Shown here: positions 12,663 through 25,000 of the stretch, piece after piece
Position numbering within the stretch: the stretch's first letter is position 1
How the letters are laid out: each line of letters opens with the position of its first letter
Origin: Linyphia triangularis
Taxonomy: Eukaryota; Arthropoda; Arachnida; Araneae; Linyphiidae
Length of the DNA: 64,000 nucleotides
Assembly (NCBI GenBank): GCA_963978545.1
Contig: OZ021729.1
Coordinates: forward strand, 11,601,001-11,665,000
Reading direction: 5' to 3'
Translations under genes and position numbers: made by a program
The notes under the pieces: model-generated
Seen by the model: only the letters and a program-made list of their open reading frames with translations
What the model was told of the DNA's origin: nothing
The model's database searches: none

Positions 12663-13390
12663 TCAAGTGTACATGAGACACTGAAACTACAAAAACATCA
12701 CCAAAAATGACGTTTTTTTGTTTTCACTCTATAAAATTTGCTGACATCACCAGCTTTAATTTCGCGTTTGAATTTTTGAAATCCGATGATTTTAACTGGT
12801 AATTTTTTTTTTTATTTTAACTAACTATTTTTACGTATTGCACACTTGTTGGCAAAGGTTAAAAATACATTTTTCTCAGCTTTGCTTTTTTCACATTTTA
12901 CTTGTGTTTCGAAAAGCTCCTTGCGATTCATTTTTTGATAAATCCGCCTAATTTTTTGTAGAAATAATGTTTAATGTACTATAAAGAGATACACACATGC
13001 TGTTTCATGTATTATTTTTTTTTTTTTTTCCATGTTGGAAAGCTAAAATATATGCATTTTTTAATGAAAAATTACTAGCGCCAATTTTGAAATTTTATTT
13101 CTGTTTAATTACAGTCCTTAAAAATAAAAGCATGTTTGAAATGTTTATAATATATCGATAAACAACTTCAAATTTTTCTTTTATGTTCGTTAAAATATTA
13201 TGTCGCGAGGAGCATTTTGAAAAAAGTTAAAATATCATACTATTTTAATGCATTTTTCTCAATAATTTACTATCTATTTTATATTATCTGTTCAAATTTT
13301 ATAAGTCATATGTTCTATGTTTGTTCCAAATTTTATTTAATTCTAAGCAAAACTAAAGAATTTTGAAAAAAATGTCCCATGTCCCCTTAA
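12663..13390. mobile_element. TTAA-type MITE (728 bp), left TTAA mutated
   Basis: The right end GTCCCATGTCCCCTTAA (to 13390) complements to TTAAGGGGACATGGGAC. The left end reads TCAAGTGTACATGAGAC at 12663. The two match at about 14 of 17 positions, with TCAA replacing TTAA on the left. The length agrees with the other elements. It is non-coding. Confidence 0.65.
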
Positions 13391-13394
13391 AGCG

Positions 13395-13446
13395 TTTTTT
13401 TTTTTCCCCTTTTTTTTTCTTCTTTTCTTTTTCTTTTTTTCTTCTT
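13395..13446. repeat. 52-nt pure pyrimidine tract
   Basis: This stretch contains only C and T. Such homopyrimidine runs can form triplex DNA. It starts 4 bp outside the right TTAA of the preceding MITE. Confidence 0.9.
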
Positions 13447-14384
13447 AATAGTACACTTTGCAAATGTTCACAAAGGAGTATCTATTGTTAGCACATTACT
13501 ATATTCTGAAAGAAGGCAACGCGTTTCGCGTATTTTGTTTTGATAGTAACAAATGTATCAACTTTATTATCTTACGAATTTTAAATTCTTTGAGAACGTT
13601 CTTATTATTGTTAGAAAATCTTATTTTGATAAGCTGTAGAGAATAGTTTTAAATTTAGTACATGTTGCATAGTTCATTTTCTTATATATGAACACTTTTT
13701 ATTTTATTAAAACTATTAGTTAATTTCAACTAACATCGATTTGTAAAAAATGTACCCCTCCATTTTTTGAAGTTTTTCCAGATGCATTACGATAAATTAA
13801 TATTTTTTGTTCTCCTCCCAAAAATTATTTTCCTTCACTATTTTTTAAATGTGCTAAGAAACGAAAAATAATTCGACGCCATTTCCAAGAGGCAGAAAAA
13901 GATATTACAGAACATGAAATCCAGTTTATAGTTAGACTATAGCTAACTTTAAAGATGCGATACACATTTTTGAATTTTATATCAAGAAAGAAAAGTTGGA
14001 AAGTTCTGTTTCTTTTCTTGTTTGATATTTGTCCTTTTATCCGTGCTCATAATCATTGGAAATACTATTGTAATTTAATTGATACGGAAAATTGTGATTC
14101 ACTCGTTAAAATAATTTGCCTGAAAGATTTAGTGGTGATTATGTCCATTGTCTAGTTTATAAAATAATATAACAAATAAAAACAGAGTTTTAAAAAATCC
14201 CTTATATGCATTTTCCATTTTTTACACGCTTTTATTAGTTTCACCTGTATGTTTGCTTGTAACCGATTCTTTTGGGCTCGATGTTGCCCTACTTTGAGCG
14301 ATCAGATTTGATTCAAACTTTGCACAATTGTCAAAGACCGATGACAATACAATAATTTAATAAGTTTGTCGCTTTATCACAAGG
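13447..14384. other. Unannotated AT-rich DNA
   Basis: Short AT-rich frames at 13458 and 13955 have no domain features. Nothing else was recognised. Confidence 0.4.
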
Positions 14385-14430
14385 ATTAGCTCGTGTTGCC
14401 CTTGCGCCGTTAAATTCCAACCAACCAACT
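14384..14430 (+). mobile_element. SINE 3' end fragment
   Basis: TAGCTCGTGTTGCCCTTGCG followed by CCGTTAA and a CCAACCAACCAAC tail parallels the SINE 3' end near 57130-57180 (TAGCCCTCGTGTTGCTGACG, GCGCCAGATAA, then the CAACCAACC tail). No tRNA-like head is present, so this is a 5'-truncated copy of that SINE or of a LINE sharing its tail. Confidence 0.6.
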
Positions 14431-14749
14431 TTCTCCAGAATCGAACTGTTACCCGTTACAGTCCCAGTAATCACAGAACCTATCATTGACAATTGATACG
14501 GCAGACATTTGAAAGATTTGTCGTGGGCACGGCGGTTATACAAAGCGTGTTTTTAGTCGCATTATTCTTACCAGGATCTCCAGGATTAGTGATTTTTCAT
14601 ATTCAGAGACACAGAGTGTTTTGTGCCAAGTAATACGGCGTGTACTAAGGCATACACTTGACTTAAATTTGAGACAAAAATGTGTCTATTGGCATTAACA
14701 ACTGGAGAGTTTTGTATATTTAACTAAAAAAAATTTAGTTTACAGAAAA
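14431..14749. other. Unannotated DNA
   Basis: No feature recognised. Somewhat GC-richer than the neighbourhood up to about 14650. Confidence 0.35.
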
Positions 14750-15116
14750 AATAATTAATAGTTTTAAAAACAAAAAAACACGCTTTAATAGAAAACCAAA
14801 CTAAAAAGTAGAAAATAATTTTCAATAAGTTTGAAATAAGAATAGAGTGATTAACTATAAATATTTATTTAATCGTAATAAAGCGTGGGGTGCTTGATGT
14901 CAATTGTGGCAAATATTTAATGACAGATATTGGAAAAAGTAGAGCCATTATGAAAATATCTTAAAAAGCACCCTACGCATTTTTACGATAAAATAAATAT
15001 GTCTCGTTAAACACAAGATTGTTCTTATTTCAAACTTAATGAAAATTATTTTCTACTTTATAGTTCACTCTTCTATTAAAGCGTGTTTTTTAGTTTTTTA
15101 AACTGTTATTTATTAT
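14750..15116. mobile_element. Foldback (inverted-repeat) element, about 367 bp
   Basis: The left arm (AAACACGCTTTAATAGAA, AGAAAATAATTTTCA, AAGTTTGAAATAAGAA, then AATAAAGCGTGGGGTGCT at about 14878) is mirrored by the complement of the right arm (15116 back to about 14970, with AGCACCCTACGC). Arms are about 150-170 bp and the loop about 50-70 bp. It is non-coding. The TSD is not evident, so the class is unknown. Confidence 0.8.
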
Positions 15117-15590
15117 ATTCATTAACACAGAGCCGATACCAAAAACTTTTTTATCGGCAAAATGCTCGGCAAACTAAGTTTCAAAATTCATTTAATAAAA
15201 CTGAAAGTGAATTTATGCACTAACATCCAATTGCCATTTATTTATTCTGATTAAAGTATTTTATTATTTATGTATATAAAAATTTGTTAGGGAAACAGGA
15301 AAGAGTTTCAACAACGGTCGGTTCAATTCTAGCCAAAGCGCGATTGCATGACGGCAAGTTGGTTTATTAGTATTCCGTAAAAGCAATCTTTTTGTGAGAT
15401 CTACAGCCTCAAAATTTGATAGAATGCATTGTCATTGACATCGGACCTATTTGCGAAGTTTCAGCCCAATTGTATGACGGCAAGATGGATAATTAGGTAT
15501 CCGCAGATTCTACTCCCATCGACAAACAAACACACAAAATCGAAGTTAATATAAAGAATTTAAAAACGTTATTACTATTTGAATTAAAAT
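15105..15590 (+). repeat. Dispersed repeat family C, long copy
   Basis: Co-linear with 5810-6310: ATTCATTAACACAG, GGCAAACTAAGTTTCAAAAT, AACAGGAAAGAGTTTC, GCATGACGGCAAGTTGG, AAAATTTGATAGAATGCATT, AAGTTTCAGCCC, then AATATAAAGAATTTAAAAAC. It abuts the foldback element on its left. Confidence 0.8.
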
Positions 15591-16464
15591 TCTTTTGTTT
15601 TCCACTTAGCAATCCGATATAAATTTATCTAATAAAAATTATACAATCAATAAAATAAGAGTTATAACTATGCCTTCCACCCTAAAGAGTCTGGAGACTC
15701 TTTGATGATTTTCTACATTACGTCATGTCTAAAAATATTTCTAGTCATTACACACATTCCTAACAACAGCAGAAAGTTTAACAACCAGATCCTTAGAAAA
15801 ATATTCCAAGTTTCTGTCGAACAGAAAATGCTAATGAGCTTTCGATTACCCAGTCAAGATGGCTACAGTTACCCTTTGTAACACAGAAAAGACTTTCGAA
15901 ACTCAAAGAATCCCGAAAAGAAATCGAAGGATTGGAGATCCAATTGCAAATCGACTTATAATTTCATGCCGGAGAATTTTTAATATAAAGAAAATAAAAA
16001 TCAGACTGAAAATTTCCCCTGATCAAAATGGAATTACTCCAGTTTCCCTTCTTTGGTTCTTCAATATCTATCTCTATAGAAATTGTTGGAAGTTGGCTTC
16101 ACGCTATTGGTTTATTTTCGTAATTTTTATTTGTAGAAGTAAAAATATGTGTTGTTGATGACAACAATGTGCAATTTCGGGGTTTTCCTAAAGGACTTCC
16201 TAATTTTGAAATGGCATATCTGCGAAACAATGAGACAGAAAAAAGACACTAATTGCATATTGGATAGACAGATGCTGAATTTGAAATACACCAGTTTGCA
16301 AAATTGGTTACAGTACTGAAATGTGGTCCTTGAAAATGTTTGATGAATGATAATCCTTGAAAAAAGAATGAGGTCTTTGAAAGTTAAATGAATTTTTAAG
16401 CACACACTGATAATCTCTGCCTCCGGGGTTTTTTTCCCCGCTTTTTTTATGTATAAAATATGTA
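15591..16464. other. Unannotated DNA
   Basis: The two frames of 92-99 codons that overlap here on opposite strands (15859-16158 plus, 16127-16405 minus) lack recognisable domains. I treat both as chance. Confidence 0.4.
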
Positions 16465-17040
16465 ATTTTACGGCCTTTGAATTTTCTTAAAAAGGACCTT
16501 GAATTTTCTTAAAAAGGTCTTTGAATTTTCATTAAAAGCTCTTTCAATTTTCTTAAAAAGGCCCTTCAATTTTCTTAAAAAGGTCCTTGAATTTTCTTAA
16601 AAAGGTCTTTGAATTTTCATTAAAAGTTCCTTGAATTTTCTTAAAAAGGCCCTTCAATTTTCTTAAAAAGGTCATTGAATTTTCTTAAAAAGGTCTGAAT
16701 TTTCCTTAAATGCTCCTTGAATTTTCTTAAAAAGGTCATTGAATTTTCTTAAAAAGGTCTTTGAATTTTCATTAAAAGCTCCTTCAATGTTCTTAAAAAG
16801 GCCCTTCAATTTTCCTAAAAGGGTCATTGAATTTTCTTAAAAAGGTCTTTGAATTTTCATTAAAAGCTCCTTCAATTTTCTTAAAAAGGCCCTTCAATTT
16901 TCTTAAAAAGGTCATTGAATTTTCTTGAAAAGGCCCTTGAATTTTTTTAAAAAGGCCCTTAAATTTATTAAAAACCTCCTTGAATTTTCTTAAAATGGTC
17001 CTTGAATTTTCTTAAAAAGGCCCTTGAAAGTCCTTGAATA
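16465..17040. repeat. 22-bp minisatellite with 88-bp higher-order repeat
   Basis: About 26 units of the type CCTTGAATTTTCTTAAAAAG. A marked variant unit (GAATTTTCATTAAAAG) recurs at 16523, 16611, 16763 and 16851. The spacing is 88 bp in both pairs, that is, four 22-bp units, so blocks of four have been copied together. The last units before 17040 are more diverged. Confidence 0.93.
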
Positions 17041-17417
17041 TTTTTTTCGTCATTACAAGTGGAAACACTAAAAAACTGTTGTAAAATCTGGATGTAGCGG
17101 AATGAGTTCGTAGTTTCTCTAACGAAAAGGGATTTTTGATTCCGTTTCTGGATAATCTAGCCCAAACCGTCACTTTTTTTAAATGTTAGGGATTTGCAAG
17201 ATACACAGACGGGTTTCCAGTATCACAGACTCGTCTATTTTATTTTCTGCCGTCTTTATAAAATGTGCCTCACCTGTAACCCACATTCAGCCATCATCAA
17301 ATTTACTCCCCTCATTCAATTTTGCAAACCTGTGTTTATAAAAGTCTCTACCTTTCTATCCTCCATACCACTTGTCTCTTGTTTCTATCGATCACTGTTT
17401 CACAGTTAAATATATTA

Positions 17418-18076
17418 GTCCGAGGGGCGACTGCAATTTTTGGACCCCATCGAATATAATTTTGAATTTTTTTATAGAAATTGGAGAAAAGTTAGTAGAT
17501 TAGGAATCCACGTCTGCCGTGGCAAAAATGGCCGAAACTGATCAAAAATCGACTTGGAATGAGTAGAACTAAAATCCGATTGCCAAATATGTCATAACTT
17601 GCCAAAAAGAGAGCAAACTTTTTCGTCTGGCAAACCACTGCATTTTGATTTTCAATGAGAAAAACACAAACGATTTCTGATCTCTGGCTCGGAAAACTTG
17701 TTATCTTTTAAAAGTAAGCCAAATTGGCGACTTTAGTTACTCCATCAGTGACGTAATGTTGATTGCCAACTTGGCTCCCTTTTAATATGTAGATTCAAGT
17801 AGACCGTCGCCAGATATCTGAATCGTCTGTAACCTTCTTAATTGAAAATTAAAGAGTTGGTGTTACCAAATTAAAAAAAAATCTCATTATTTGCCAAGTT
17901 ATAGCTCATTTGACAATTGGTTCTAGTTCAACTTATTAAAAATAGATTTTTGACCAGTTTCGGCCATTTTTACCATGGCAAACCAGTGAATTCGTAATCT
18001 ATTTACTTTTCTTTAATGTCTAAAAAATTCAGAATGATGTTCGATGGGGTCCAAAAATTGCAATCGCCTCTCAGTC
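17418..18076. mobile_element. TA-flanked foldback MITE, copy 1 (659 bp)
   Basis: TA dinucleotides (17416-17417 and 18077-18078) flank ends GTCCGAGGGGCGACTGC and, complemented, GACTGAGAGGCGATTGC. The inversion spans most of the element, including TTTTTGGACCCCATCGA, a TGGCAAAAATGGCCGAAAC word and its complement. The second copy at 52790 lies in the opposite orientation. The TA target suggests mobilisation by a Tc1/mariner-type transposase; this is inference. The ends do not match the Tc1 element at 37962. Confidence 0.88.
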
Positions 18077-18078
18077 TA

Positions 18079-19727
18079 TATCATTTCAATATTAGGTGTT
18101 CTTTTATGGTAAAACCCTGTATAAACACCATTTTTAATCTAAACTTATGGAAATAAGACAGTTAATAGGTCAAAACACTTTTTATAAATATTATCGTTGC
18201 TTTCAGTTTGTATGAAAATTCAAGCGCCAACTGAGTATTTGAAAAAAATTATAACGGACATAAATTATAAATTATAATGATCAAAATGTATGCACAGATT
18301 CCAAAAGTATTTAAAATTCGAAATATTTTAGATATTGTATCCGATTTAGTTCAATATTTATTAAGCAATAATTCAAAACAGTCTAAAATACAACTCAAAA
18401 TAATGGATTTCATAAAATACATCAGAAACTAGTTACAAAAACTATACTTAATAATGCTCTTACAACTAATAAAAAAGTAATTCGGGGATTATTTATGTAT
18501 TATTTATCCACAGATGCTCCTACATTAGCTTTTAAAATTATTTAATTATTACAAATATATATCGTACTTTAAATTAGAATAGAAGAAAATTTTATACGTT
18601 ATCTAAATAGATGACTACATTATCTAAATGCATGAATTAATGGAATATCTAATATTATGAAGAGAACGCGCAAGGGATTGAAATTTATTCAATCTTTTAT
18701 TTAAATCACAAGACTGTATTTTATTAAAAATGTTACGTATATTAATAAAAGGTTTGAAAAGTGCATCAAACTGTGCTCGTTGTGTATGGAAATATATATT
18801 AAATAAAACTTCAAATTAAAAAATCAGCATACAGCTACTTAGAAATCCACTGGTTTCAATTCATATTCGACCGTACATATATGAATATACATTATTTTCA
18901 ACCTAATTTTCAACATAGTTGCTTACTAAGAGAATTTAGAGTAAATTCTATACGAGAGGAATATTTTATTTAACTCAAGAATACGAAATATTATATATGT
19001 ACTAGAAAAATGATGTATTTGACGACACATAATGGCCAGCACTAATCTTTAAAACCTGTAAAATAAATTAAAAAATGATGAAAACTATATTAAGAGATCT
19101 GTAACCATTATGTTATATAACAGTAATTTTTATCATCACTAATCTAATATCTCTTCATATTGTATACAGTGTTAATAATTAAAGATGTCTTTTTGGGAGC
19201 TGTGTGATTCATCAATAAGCTTGTCTTCACAAAATTGTATATTCTTGTTACTAAGAGGAAATGAAATGTAAAAACGTATGTTAGAATTTTCACCTCTAGA
19301 TGGCGCTTTAAAAACTTACTAGTATATCGAAGCCTGTTAATTAAAAATTAATTAAAATATTATTTTATTTTAAGTTCATCAGATTAGGATATTGTATTTA
19401 GTTGCTGAGAGATATGATTTCACAACGTGTTTATTAATTGCAATTTTCTCTTATCTATGGTGATGCCATCTATTGTGCAGTATCACAAAATTTCCAAAAA
19501 TGTTGTACTATTTGTGTGTTATTTTTTTTAACTATGATTTTCAAATAAATAACACAATACACAATCGTAGAAAAAATAATTCTTAGGGAGCGGAGGTGTC
19601 AGTCTTTAAATTTGTATATCATTTGTCATTTTTTATTGTATATAAATGGAGGAGGGATTGACACAAAGAAAAAACATTTCAACAATAATATATAAGATCA
19701 GAAAGTTAACTGCAAAGGCTAAACCTT
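18079..19727. other. Unannotated AT-rich DNA
   Basis: No gene, RNA or clear repeat recognised. Two AGATGGCG/GATGCCATC words (about 19303 and 19463) lie inverted to one another, but the flanks do not pair well. Confidence 0.4.
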
Positions 19728-19868
19728 ATTGGGATAATCTTTGAACATTTTTAATAGTCTTTGAACATTATTGGGATAGTCTTTGAACTTTATTCGGATA
19801 GTCTTTGAACCTTATTGGGATAGTCTCTGAATCATATTGGGATAGTCTTTGAACCTTATTGGGATAGA
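19728..19868. repeat. 22-bp minisatellite, about six copies
   Basis: The unit TCTTTGAACCTTATTGGGAT plus AG is repeated about six times with small differences; the outer copies are the most diverged. Confidence 0.92.
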
Positions 19869-19984
19869 TATCATATCAAATTTATGTAATAATTTAATTT
19901 ATTGTTTACTCCTTTTTATTTTATTGTTTGTTACAAAATGAAATATTATTCTAGAAAATTTTCCTTAGATCTCAGTTGTATGTA

Positions 19985-20300
19985 TGAAATTCTCTTAGAT
20001 TACTACAGACTCTAAATCTTTTATATTATATCTGAACTTTTTTTTTTTTTTTTTTGACGATAATTATTTTCTCCTACGATACAAAATCTAAATTGATGAA
20101 TGATGTATCAATTTAAAGATTAAGACCTCTACTACTGACAAATTGAAATTTACAATTGCACATAACTTTTTTACTTGAGAATCCAAGTTAAAAATATTCA
20201 GAAAGTGTTTCAAAACATTTTTTGATAGTAGACAGTAGATGGAAGCTCTATTGAAAAGAGAAAATCTCAATTTAAGCATATTGTGTAAACTTAATAAATC
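19985..20300 (+). repeat. Dispersed repeat family D copy
   Basis: A T-run at 20039-20055 precedes ATCAATTTAAAGATTAAGAC, then TTACAATTGCACATAAC, GAATCCAAGTTAAAAAT, AGTAGATGGAAGCTCTATTG and TTAAGCATATTGTGTAAAC, in the same order as at 7740 and 41585. A T-rich leader is also present at 41504, so the T-run may belong to the repeat. Confidence 0.75.
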
Positions 20301-21080
20301 TTAAATCCCTCATATAATAGAATTCAATATCTTACTGAAATGAACTTCTACAAAATAACTCCCATAACCAATCAAATTCACAGGCTACACCGCTAAGCTT
20401 ACTAATAAAACTTTAATTTCAACACCTCGCGCCGTGGAGATTCTATATCACCCTTTCCTACAAGAAATCCATTTGTTAACATCACGAAAATCAAACAAAT
20501 ATAAATCCAAATCACCATTCTTTACAACGCCCATAAAATCAAACAAATCTAAACGAGGCACATAACCATAAAGTCATACAACACACATAATCGACATTCT
20601 CATCTTTAGCCAAATCGCCCTTTAAACCACGCCGTTATTCTTTTGAGCATCTTAGATGTCGGCAGGCAGGGAAGAAAAAAACTCCAGCTATACTATGACA
20701 CATCCCCGACATTAAATAGAGAAAAAAATATTAAATTTTGCCCCTCCAAGCTCAAATGCACTGTGCAAATAGATCGTAAAAGTTGAGCCGTCCACACTTT
20801 AGCGTCTTAAAACTAAAGGTAGTACTTGTATGAAGAGAATTATGGCCCGACGTTAAAAAGCTATAAACTCTTTCTTGTTTATTTAAGTCGTGGTAGATTT
20901 TTTTAAGTGTTCGTCCCTGATATTGGATGTATAGTAACTTTTTTTTTCTATTCAAAATCAAATTTCATTTACTTAAGAAAATTGAGAATGGTATTACTGA
21001 AAAAATTATTATGTAACTTTTGAAGTTAAGTCAACATAATGTAAAGATAGGAATGAGAACTTTCTTTAGTTTTGCTTGTG

Positions 21081-21086
<6 letters not shown>
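20301..21086. other. Unannotated DNA
   Basis: No feature recognised. The 20380-20640 part is moderately GC-richer. Confidence 0.4.

Positions 21087-21140
<54 letters not shown>
21087..21140. repeat. Poly(T) tract, about 54 nt
   Basis: Uninterrupted T run, the longest in the window. Confidence 0.95.
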
Positions 21141-21144
<4 letters not shown>

Positions 21145-21559
21145 CAGAATCTAGTTGGTTAAAAAAAATTTCAAAATATGAGTTTGAATTTTTCACATTG
21201 AATGGCAGGTGATAAATTTAATGAACTAAGTATGATAATAAACAAATATTATCTATGTTGTCATACTATTTCAACATCATGTTCGTTTTTAACTATGCAA
21301 ATATATTTCAAATATATTAGCTTTTGCTACATGACTTCTATAATGTGTTTTCTAATTTTACATACTTCTTAAAAATATTAGATTTAATATTACAAACAAA
21401 ATGCTACTGCACATGCATCTCACTTATTCGAAAATTATTTTTCAAAATATATTCAGGTTGCATCACCTTCAAATACGCTGGTTATTTCTTAAATCTATAA
21501 TTTTTATTTCAAGAAAATCCTCTATATAAAGATTTTACATAAACTTCGATTTTGTTTCC

Positions 21560-21680
21560 TTGTGGCGAGGAAATCTTCAAGAAGCTTATTAACCCACTTG
21601 TCATCATCCAATTGAGCTAAAACTTGGAATATAGACTCAAGCTCTCTGGCATAATAAAAATCAGTCAACGGAACGGAATC
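21560..21680 (-). repeat. Family C fragment, reverse orientation
   Basis: TTAACCCACTTGTCATCATCC followed by AATTGAGCTAAAACTTGG is the complement of the family C word order (CCAAGTTTTAGCTC, then GGATGATGACAAGTGGG). Confidence 0.55.
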
Positions 21681-22959
21681 GTTCGTTTTCTATTTGGGTA
21701 ATTCTACTTTCAAAAATTTCGAAAAATTGAAAAATTAAAAAAAAAAAAAAAATTGACAGAATATGGAATTGAAAACATATTTCAGATTCCCAACCAAAAT
21801 TTGGGCTAAGTTATGAAAACTTAACATGTGCTTAAAATCGTTATATATTACTTGAATCAACTTACGTTAGTAAGCGTAAAACGAATAATTTTACTTTTTT
21901 CCCCTAAACTTTTTATTTCATATTTAAATTTGGGAATTTTTTTTTGCACAAAATGCATGATTTGATACTGATAAATAATCTAAGAATTCAATAAATGCTT
22001 CTCAATATCAGTTAATTATAATTCTTGTTTATTAATAATTATAGTAAGACTACTGGAATACAAATCTGAAGATGTACGCAATACTGAAGACGTACGATTC
22101 CTAAGATGTACGTAACTTTATAAAAAAATATATCATCAGAGGGATTATGTTGTTATATACTTCCATTTCCAGCTGTGTTTTTTCATCAAAATCATAACCA
22201 TAAAGAGAAGAACAGCTTGTGACATAAAATTTAATAAAACTGTATACTTAAGGTTAAAGAAGATCTTAAACTCATAATGTAAAAAAACGCGCATTATTTA
22301 AGTAAATGTAATTAATTTTTCAACAGAAAGACGATGGAATGGGTCTTACATATTACGGCTGCAGGTAACAAATTTTTTATGTTTCTAAAATTATTCATGC
22401 GATTGGCAACACAGGGACGGTTTAAATGAAAAAGATATTTAATGCTGTAGTGACGCTAAAACGTGTTAATTTTTAGATATGTTATGGGGTTATTAAAATA
22501 TAAAGTATGGAAAATTTAATGTATGTATATTAAGGAGATTCAGGTAACTTTTTTCGGTAAAGTGCATGAACTTTGTGTTTTTTGTTGTGATTAATCTCCG
22601 TTTCTGTCGAAATTATATTCATATAAATATAATTATAACAAGTATATGTTCTTATTTATTTTCCTGGTAGTACTAAACGAGTTGTTAAAAGCATCATGTT
22701 AATAAATTCACTATGAGTATCCTTTATGAATCAAAAGTGAGTTATTGTATAATTTTAGGAAGAGATTATCACAATGAGTTCAAATATTATTAAGTTTTAA
22801 AGGTTTTTATTTTCTTCTTTTTTGCTTTTTTTTATTTTATTTTGCAAATGATTTCTATATTTGGAATAATCAGCATTTGTTAATGTAATTTACCGTTAAA
22901 GGTATTTTAAACTATTTTTATACTAAAAAGAATTGTTGCGAAATCCTGTATTGTTTAAC
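21681..22959. other. Unannotated AT-rich DNA; possible lone TTAA-element end at 22532
   Basis: TTAAGGAGATTCAGG near 22532 resembles the left end of the TTAA element at 6939, but I find no partner end within the following kilobase. Nothing else was recognised. Confidence 0.35.
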
Positions 22960-23225
22960 TATATATTTTCACATTAATATTATATATTGTAATTAATATT
23001 CATGCATTAATATTAATAACATTAACTATTTATTGATATTTCATTGATATTAATCACATTAAGCATTTATTGACCAATCATTAATGTTAATAACATTAAA
23101 CATTTATTTTCAATTCATTAATATAAATCATTTATGTACCACTCACTTATATTAATAACATTACACATTGATCAACCATTCATTAATATAAATAACATTA
23201 AACATTTAATAACCATTCATCAATA
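22960..23225. repeat. Degenerate tandem repeat, period about 45-50 bp
   Basis: The words CATTAATRTTAATAACATTA and AACATTTATTGACCA recur about six times between 22970 and 23220 with substantial divergence. Confidence 0.7.
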
Positions 23226-24030
23226 GTAACAATATTTATATTAGAGAGTATATCTGAAAAGAGTATTACACACTGATACAATAACAAATAATGCTTCAAT
23301 AAAGAACCTGAAAATAATACATAAAATAAATTTATTCCAAAAAACATTTTTATACGTCTATTTTACGACAGAAATCAATTCATTACCCTATTCAAATACC
23401 TTATTATTCTCACTAAAAATCAAGAACATTTTTATACCCTTTAACATCCATTTCATCTTGCAAAATCCATTTACAGGGTAAATATCACAGTTCGCTATTG
23501 TAAGCGATGAAAAGTTTTGCATCTCAATAAAGAAGAACTAAGCATCTTATCACTTATCTTCGCATCATGCATAGAAACTATAACAAGCTACTCACAAAAC
23601 CTTCTCGCGATTGCATACAAATATGGAAGTTGTTCTTCTCATAAAAGAATCTGGTTACGAGATAAGATCCTATTAATCAGTAACCCTTCACGTTGCTTTC
23701 AGAATCTTTTTTTATAGAGATATATTATGCTCCACCTTTCAAAATTAGCTTTGTTGGACATTAGCGATTATTCGAAACTTGATTTCCGTTTATCAGTGTC
23801 TTGCCTTCCTAATTTTCAATCAAAGCTCTTAATTATTTTCCAGAACATGTTTTTTTTATACCCTCACTTTGAATGATAACATGGTAGGCACTTAAGGTTG
23901 TCAAATTGTGTCACAATAATGACTAAAATTAAAATATGCTTTCGGAGTATCTTGTATAATTATCTAACTAATGAGAAAATTATTAGCTTTTAGGCTACTG
24001 GTATTAATGAATGAATTAAATAGGTTGATT
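23226..24030. other. Unannotated DNA
   Basis: A 66-codon frame at 23517-23717 has mixed composition but no recognisable domain; it is not called. Confidence 0.4.
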
Positions 24031-24400
24031 AATAATTTATTTTTAGAAAATTATCGCCTCTAATAATTGCTTGCAAGTTTTAAAATATATTTTCTATAAA
24101 GTTATAAATTTTAGTCATCTTGCATATTTTTTCTGTGTGTTTTTTTATGAAGATCCCTATTTCTCGATCTTTATACAAGACTCAAAATCAATTAATTATT
24201 AATATTGAATTATTAATTATTAGTAATGATTAGTAATTTATTTTAAGAAAACTACCACCTCTAATAATTGCTTGCAAATTTTAAAATATATTTTCTATAA
24301 AATTATAAATTTTAGTCATGCATATTTTTTCTGTGTCATGTTTTTTTATGAAAATCCCTATTTTTAGATCTTTATACAAGACTAAAAATCGATGAATAAT
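24031..24400. repeat. Direct duplication, about 201-bp offset
   Basis: CTCTAATAATTGCTTGCAA, ATATATTTTCTATAAA, AAATTTTAGTCAT and ATCTTTATACAAGACT occur in order at 24057-24190 and again at 24258-24390. The copies differ by small indels. Confidence 0.88.
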
Positions 24401-24490
24401 AACACAATTTAAAAGGCAAGGCGTCCGTTTCCGATTAATAATAAACTATATTAAACTATATAAACTATTATAATTGCACATTGTGTTATA
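24401..24490 (+). repeat. Family D fragment
   Basis: AATTTAAAAGGCAAGGCGTCC and TATAATTGCACATTGTG keep the family D order in shortened form. Confidence 0.45.
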
Positions 24491-24499
24491 AGTGTTTAT

Positions 24500-25000
24500 A
24501 AATGATAAGTGATGGTTAGTTGAAAAAAAAAAGAATGAAAAGTGAAAAAAATTATGAATAGTGAAGAAAGTGATTGATAAAAAAAATGTTGATAAGTAAA
24601 AAAGTGATAAATGAAAAAAGTGATGAGTTGGATAAAAGTGATGGTTGGCTAAAAAAAGAATGAAAAGTGGAAAAATTATGAATAGTGATGAAAATGAAAA
24701 GTAAAAAAAGCGTTTATAAGAAAAAAAGTGATTAATGAAAAAAGTGACGAAAGGTATAAATATGATGATAGGCTAAAAAAGGAATGAAAAGTGAAAAAAA
24801 TTATGAATAGTGATAAATAAAGAGGTGATGATAAGTTTAAAAAAAGTGTTGATAAGTAAAAAAGTGATAAGTGAAAAAAGTGATGAAAGGGTTTAAAAGT
24901 GATAAGTTAAAAAAAAAATAATGATCAATAAAAAAAGTTATGATAAGAGATAAAAGTCATGATAAGTAAAAAGTTATACACGATAAATGATGACTAGTAA
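24500..25000. repeat. Degenerate purine-rich AGTGATAAGTAAAAA repeat
   Basis: Words of the type AAAAAAGTGATAAGTGAAA recur dozens of times with irregular spacing. A larger block (GATGGTTRGYTAAAAAA, AGAATGAAAAGTG, TTATGAATAGTGA) is itself repeated at about 24510, 24640 and 24765, so units of roughly 125-130 bp have been duplicated. Confidence 0.8.

Noticed and set aside
14331..14543. 70-codon minus-strand frame in a GC-richer patch
   Set aside because: It overlaps the SINE tail fragment at 14384-14430 and shows no domain.
15859..16158. 99-codon frame with mixed composition
   Set aside because: No domain, no splice-site pattern I could trust, and an overlapping antisense frame of similar length.
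19290..19510. Foldback around AGATGGCG/GATGCCATC
   Set aside because: Only about 8-10 bases pair; the flanks do not.
22532..22560. Another TTAA-element terminus (TTAAGGAGATTCAGG)
   Set aside because: No partner terminus found at the expected distance, so it is not called as an element.
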